From Chrysomallon squamiferum (lineage: Eukaryota > Mollusca > Gastropoda > Neomphalida > Peltospiridae), in assembly GCA_012295275.1 (NCBI GenBank), contig CM022671.1:28014322-28078321 (forward strand): a stretch of 64,000 nt of DNA, written 5' to 3'. Each line of letters begins with the position of its first letter. Positions within the stretch are counted from its first letter, which is position 1. Made by a program: the position numbers and the translations under genes. Positions 59,801 through 64,000 of the stretch are shown one piece after another. The notes beneath the pieces are model-generated. The model made no database searches and was not told where the DNA came from. It saw only the letters and a list, made by a program, of their open reading frames with translations.

Positions 59801-62409
59801 AACTGAACTTCACTTCAACAACAAAACTAACTCTACTGGTACTAGACATGAACTAAACATTAAAACTATATCGAGAACAGGATATGCATACAACATGTAT
59901 AATATAACATTTAGAAAAAAAAAAACAGCTTAAAAATCAGACTGAACTGAAAGAATTAAATGCAAGTCTTTGATCAGTTCACTATACAAAATGAGCTATT
60001 TACATAAATATATTTTCATGTCAGATTTTCTTCTTGCTAAACAATTGACACATGACATTTCTCAGTTAAATTTAAATATAGTAGAAATGTGAATTTCATA
60101 AAATATTCTTAAAAATAATGTGCTTAATGAAAATGGTGCTCAGAAAACAGTCATAAAAAAATGTAATGTAATTAAATTTTCTAATGATTAAAAGGTGCAC
60201 TTTGAAGAAAAAGGTGAATATTTAAAATTCTAATGAGCATCAGGGCTGCCTGCTAGATGAATTTCTTACACGAAAAGAATTATACAAAACTGGTTAACTT
60301 AGATGATGTAGAAATGTTATTGTTTTTGTAATGATTTTTTATTGATTTCTTTTTAATTGGTTTTTATTTGACATGTAATTCATAAAAAAAAAAATTCTGG
60401 ACTTGATATTCTGCTTAATGATTCACATCATAAAAATACTATATATTTTTAAGGCTTTTAAAAGCATTTTAAAATATTGAAATAACCGTATTCCTTTACT
60501 GTGTTCATAGTCTGAGGAAGAAACTTTAAATAGTAAATTTTATAATAATGGAGAGTTCAAAGGGAGACAATTCATCTGCAAAGTCTTGCAAATGTACAAT
60601 TAAAATGAGTTTTGCCAATTAAACTAGGAAGATGTTTAAACAAGTAAATAACCTGAAGATGTGGCTCAGAGAGAACTAACTGGCAACCCTGAAGCTTAGT
60701 TAAATATAAGAAATCTTACCATCAACGTAAGCTGATGCAGAACGCTTAGTGTCCTCTAGATTGTAACGGTACAGAAAGATATAAAAACACTTACCCGCCT
60801 AGCTTTACTTTGGTATTTTACTGCTTTCTTTGTGTCCATTTTAGCAGTTTCTATATAATCTACAGCTTGTTCCACATTGTACTCAATCCGGTCTATCATT
60901 TCACCCTGAAATCAAGTGTGTAAAACATGCAGTTCAACCAACAAATGTTATAAGATACGATAATTTAAAAATTCATTTTTTAGTGTCTTTTTGAATAAGG
61001 ATTTGGACCACAGTTTTCTGGAGTGTCTTAAAAATCTGTGCACAAAGGGATAAAACAAAGATATCAGGACACTAAATAAGAAATCCTCAAGTTTTTAGAA
61101 TTTATAATTCATTTGCTTGAAAAAAAAAAACCCAAAAATAAGTAAATATCCACAAAAATTTTATACACATGCACATAAACATATACACAAAATAAATTCA
61201 GTACATTTTAAATTCAGTATTTATCATTTTTGTCTATAAAAAAGATATACTTGTTTTATCCTTTTTTTTTTTTTTTCTTTTTTGAGAAATTTTGTGATAT
61301 TCACAGAAGTAATACAATACAGTTTTTATAGAAAATAAATTTTACATCTGGAGGTTCAAAATTTTGACTATTACCTGTTGTTCAACAAGCATAGCCATGT
61401 CCATGAACATATCATGTAATTCTCGTATACTAGTTTCCAATTTAATAATGTCATTGTGACGAGCTTCAATGTCTGCTAGTGTCTGCTTTGCTTGTTGTGT
61501 TTCCATGATAATCTGAAAGAAATTATTAAAAACATACAACAGATCATTTCATAATGCTGTACAAGAAAAATCTAAAAAAAACAAAAACATTACAGAACCT
61601 ATTCGACAAATTTAGGAGTGAATTTTCTCATAAAATAATAATTTAATTCCTTTGTTTTCTTTTCATTGTTTCGGTATCAAAAACATTGAGATAATCTTAA
61701 CTACAAGTTGTATGTCACTGAATATGTTTTTTTTTTTTTTTTTTTTTTTGTACTTAGTTAAAAAAAAACATTCTTGTAACTTGTTTTATATAAATTCCCA
61801 AATGAGTTAAATGTATATATATATTTTTTTTTTAAATACTCTAATACCGTAAGCTACCCATACATTTGAAATATTTATATCTTTCAATCTCTAATAATGG
61901 CTTTGTTGCAGATGAGATTAACATAAAATAGCAACTGTTAATATGCACAGTAATAAAAGTAACCATACTCATGTCACTGGTATTTGAATCATTATTAAAA
62001 AATAATAAGAAGAAAAAGAAGAAAAATAAAAAGGTTCACACGCTCATATTCACGCACGCACGCATGCACACCCACCCACACACACACAAACTTGTTAGTT
62101 CAACCTTGTGTAAACACATCAAGGTGTTCAGATTCTAACATATCTAATATTTAAATAAATAAATAAACAAATAAACAAATAAAAAAATAAAATAATATAA
62201 ATAAATGAACTGAAGTCATTAAATATTTTTTAAAACTCACTGAGTTAGCAACTGTCCAAATACAGCATGATTTCAAGATCTTGTCCTCTAATAAACAATT
62301 ACAACTAAAATGAACAGAATCTGTTAACAACTTACTCCTTGTGTAAATATAGCTGGGTTCCCAGATTCTAACATGTCTTCTAATTCTTCATTTGTTGTTG
62401 TTCTACCAG
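46154..62409 (-). CDS. STX1A: Syntaxin-1, 3' half (partial; 5' exons beyond the window)
   Basis: Syntaxin-1 is the plasma-membrane Qa-SNARE that pairs with SNAP-25 and synaptobrevin for synaptic vesicle fusion. Common exons in transcription order: 62409-62336 (linker, [21 protein letters not shown]), 61512-61375 (first half of the SNARE motif) and 60905-60795 (second half and juxtamembrane KARR). The first exon begins in phase 1, so upstream exons for the N-terminal peptide and Habc domain must lie past 64000. The central-layer glutamine is the last residue of 61512-61375 (VEQQ|GEMID). The exon boundaries equal those in vertebrate syntaxin-1 as I recall them. The juxtamembrane exon ends in phase 0 and can join three different 78-nt terminal exons, each listed separately. 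No exon for the Habc core was found between 62410 and 64000. Confidence 0.94.
47935..48507. repeat. Tandem duplication, about 219-bp unit, with an older third copy
   Basis: Two nearly identical units start at 48066 and 48285. Both contain TTTCTGTCAACATATTTTTG, a GTAATGAAGATAGCC segment and GACAGTGAGACTGACATG at the end. A diverged partial copy at about 47935-48060 keeps TTTTAATGAAGA, an ATGTGCAGCAAT segment and AATAATCCAAATACATTT. It lies between syntaxin terminal exons B and C. Confidence 0.85.
48809..48837. repeat. Poly(A) run (29 A on + strand)
   Basis: An uninterrupted A tract. No element body was recognised upstream. Confidence 0.95.
51397..51474 (-). CDS. STX1A: Syntaxin-1 alternative terminal exon B (membrane anchor B)
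   Basis: This exon has 26 codons including stop, preceded by TTTGTATTGCAG. It encodes [18 protein letters not shown] followed by a glycine-rich end with GGFLG-stop. It lies 9.3 kb after the common exon. At codon level it is closest to exon C, sharing ATT TGT CTT ATT and a following Ala-Val core. Confidence 0.87.
   Translation of the reverse strand, partial: KKIMIIICLIILAVILASLLGGFLG
54380..54570. repeat. Short direct duplication split by (AT)n and poly(A)
   Basis: AAAATATATTTATTAA followed by GATCATTTTAAGGCAC at about 54384 recurs as AAAATATATTTATTAA and GATAATTTTAAGGCAC at about 54530. Between them lie an (AT)n tract at 54431-54457 and almost pure A/T to about 54517. Confidence 0.75.
56833..56864. 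repeat. Poly(A) run (32 A on + strand)
   Basis: The longest homopolymer seen in the window. It lies in the syntaxin intron. Confidence 0.95.
59412..59489 (-). CDS. STX1A: Syntaxin-1 alternative terminal exon A (membrane anchor A)
   Basis: This exon has 26 codons including stop, preceded by TTGTTTTTCAG. It encodes [16 protein letters not shown] and ends in a threonine-rich ATTLT-stop. It is the most proximal of the three terminal exons, 1.3 kb after the common exon. It lacks the Gly-Gly near the luminal end that anchors B and C share. Its use requires a poly(A) site between 59412 and 51475. Confidence 0.85.
   Translation of the reverse strand, partial: KKIMIFICILILLAVITIILATTLT
60795..60905 (-). 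CDS. STX1A: Syntaxin-1 common exon: C-terminal SNARE half and juxtamembrane segment
   Basis: This exon has 37 codons, [19 protein letters not shown] through [12 protein letters not shown]. Acceptor CAG is at 60908-60906 and donor GTAAGT starts at 60794. The donor is the decision point: it must pair with one of three downstream acceptors, all continuing in phase 0 with Lys-Lys. Confidence 0.95.
61375..61512 (-). CDS. STX1A: Syntaxin-1 common exon: N-terminal SNARE half
   Basis: This exon has 46 codons from IIMETQQAK to LVEQQ, in phase 0 at both ends. It contains [17 protein letters not shown], which is near invariant among animal syntaxin-1 proteins, and ends at the ionic zero-layer glutamine. 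Confidence 0.96.
62336..62409 (-). CDS. STX1A: Syntaxin-1 common exon: Habc-SNARE linker
   Basis: The exon starts with two bases that complete a codon split from an exon outside the window, then has 24 codons ending FTQG. Acceptor TTTCAG precedes it and donor GTAAGT starts at 62335. The [13 protein letters not shown] wording is characteristic of neuronal syntaxin and lies in the Munc18/Munc13-sensitive linker. Confidence 0.93.
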
Positions 62410-63061
62410 CTGAAAGGAGAAAATAAATATTTCCATCATTTTTTTATCTTTTTTTTTCTTCTGAAAACCAAAATTTATTTTTTCACAAATTAAAATAAAA
62501 TACATCATAAAAAATAATAAATCTGCAGACCATTCCTTCACCATTAATTTAGTTAATTTGATTTGAAAAATGTATATTCATATTAGAAGAAGTGGGAAAA
62601 AGGTTCAAATTAAAATGGAGTATATACATGTTATATTAGTATTTAAATTCTGAATTTGTTTTTTTAATTTAATGTTTAATCTCAATAAATATTACTGACA
62701 TCGATATTCAATGTCCTGTCATTGGTGATTTTAGTTCTAATTAATAGTAACCACTGGTCAAACAATATGATGATTTATACAACATTCTACAAGAAAATTA
62801 ATTATTTATTAGAAAGAAGTAATAAAATAAATTAAGATAATCATAATGACTCATATTATATATATTAATGTAGATAAATTAGTTTTCCAAACAATTAACG
62901 AAAAAGATATACCAATATGTTTTAAAAATGTAATTTGATATATCACAATACCACAAAACTATCAGATAATGTATTTCATTATCTCAAAAGATTTGATATA
63001 TGTTAAGAACAATGCACATGCTCTGCCAAAAATACATTTAAAAGAAACACAGAAAACAGAA

Positions 63062-63106
<45 letters not shown>

Positions 63107-64000
63107 TCCCATGACAAATAAAAATATTAAATTTCAATACTTTGCTTTACCAATTTCCATTTGAAATAAAAAATTCTGAATGTTTTTTTTGTTTTTTTTT
63201 AAATTTAATATATTCTTTTATCAAATTTCCTTTGGGTTTTTAATATATAAATTTTACTTGATAAATACCAATTTTTAATTCTAATATATTCATATGTAAA
63301 CAGCTGCAAAGAAAGGTGTTGTAATTAGCACAAATTATGCAACACAGAGAAAGAATGAAAGAAAGAAGAAAAAACGGTGCTGATAACAAAGCACATTGCC
63401 ATGCAAAATACTAAATTTTTATTGAGTCAAACATTCTTTCCATCATTTTTGTTTTAAAATGATTAGCTTTAACATCTCCATTTGTTTTTTTCTTTAGACC
63501 TATATTTTCAAATCAGATGAATGTTCAAAGTAGCAGTGGTGAATAAAATGATTTACTCTAAGTTTCAAAATAAATATAAAAAAACAAAAACAAACAAAAG
63601 AGTGCAGATAAAATTGTATTTGGTTTTTGTTTTTTCTTTAGCAATATTTGTGAATTAATACAATTTTGTCATCATCATTTTTTTTCTTTATTTTCTTTTT
63701 TTTCTTTTTGAAAACCATTTATATGAGAAGGGCATCTGCTTTGTTAGCCTTCAGCGTAATACTCCATTTTATTTTGGCCGAATTAGAACATCTGACAACC
63801 AAAACATTTTGTCATTATACTGATCAATGAATTTTAAGTACAAGTTTCATAACAACATGTAACATTGATTCTGCAAACATCATGCATGGTCATGCATTTT
63901 CATAACAATGAATTACTCCATAAAAGTTACGAGCAGCAAAAGGGGGAGCCAGTGAGAAATAACTGGACATCTTGTCAGACAGAGCTGTGGTACAAGTTGC
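62410..64000 (-). other. Syntaxin-1 intron running off the window
   Basis: No Habc-domain exon could be recognised. The sequence is A/T-rich with an (AAT)n tract. The last 300 bases are somewhat richer in GC but hold no frame resembling syntaxin with usable splice sites. Confidence 0.6.
63065..63106. repeat. (AAT)n microsatellite in a syntaxin-1 intron
   Basis: About 14 uninterrupted AAT units upstream of the linker exon. Confidence 0.95.

Noticed and set aside
63720-64000. Less AT-rich end of the window as a possible syntaxin Habc exon
   Set aside because: No frame on the minus strand resembles the Habc region and no usable pair of splice sites was found.

Overview
The window is animal nuclear DNA: AT-rich, dense in microsatellites and homopolymer runs, with intron-containing genes that have ordinary GT-AG splice sites. 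The proteins are clearly bilaterian, and the syntaxin SNARE-domain wording (for example [18 protein letters not shown]) looks protostome, most likely lophotrochozoan (mollusc-like). I cannot name the species from sequence alone. All exon models below were built by reading splice sites and codon phase by hand. In the four complete genes the exons join in phase, except for one missing base in the citron gene.

Left part (about 0.45-25.7 kb, + strand): a complete citron Rho-interacting kinase gene with 43 coding exons. It runs from an intact AGC kinase domain through a very long coiled coil to a C1 zinc finger, a PH domain and a CNH domain. About one third of the protein is encoded by a single 2.7-kb coiled-coil exon. 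That exon contains an apparent one-base deletion in an A run.

Middle (about 26.5-32.4 kb, - strand): a seven-exon NFATC2IP/NIP45-like gene with two C-terminal SUMO-like domains, tail-to-tail with citron. A repeat-rich spacer follows, then an intronless DNAJC30-like mitochondrial J-protein gene (- strand, 35.7-36.3 kb). This is divergent from a ten-exon BUD23 (WBSCR22) 18S rRNA methyltransferase gene (+ strand, 36.8-41.7 kb), with 473 bp between the start codons.

Right part (about 41.8-64.0 kb, - strand): the 3' half of a neuronal syntaxin-1 gene, whose 5' exons lie beyond the window. The common SNARE exons are followed by three candidate alternative last exons at 59.4, 51.4 and 46.2 kb. Each is exactly 78 nt, has its own acceptor in the same phase, and encodes a different 25-residue membrane anchor plus a stop.

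Two observations stand out. The syntaxin gene can apparently switch its membrane anchor. The gene order DNAJC30(-) BUD23(+) STX1(-) matches, from memory, the human Williams-Beuren region at 7q11.23, which suggests very old microsynteny. I saw no CRISPR array, prokaryotic operon, intact transposon or viral gene.
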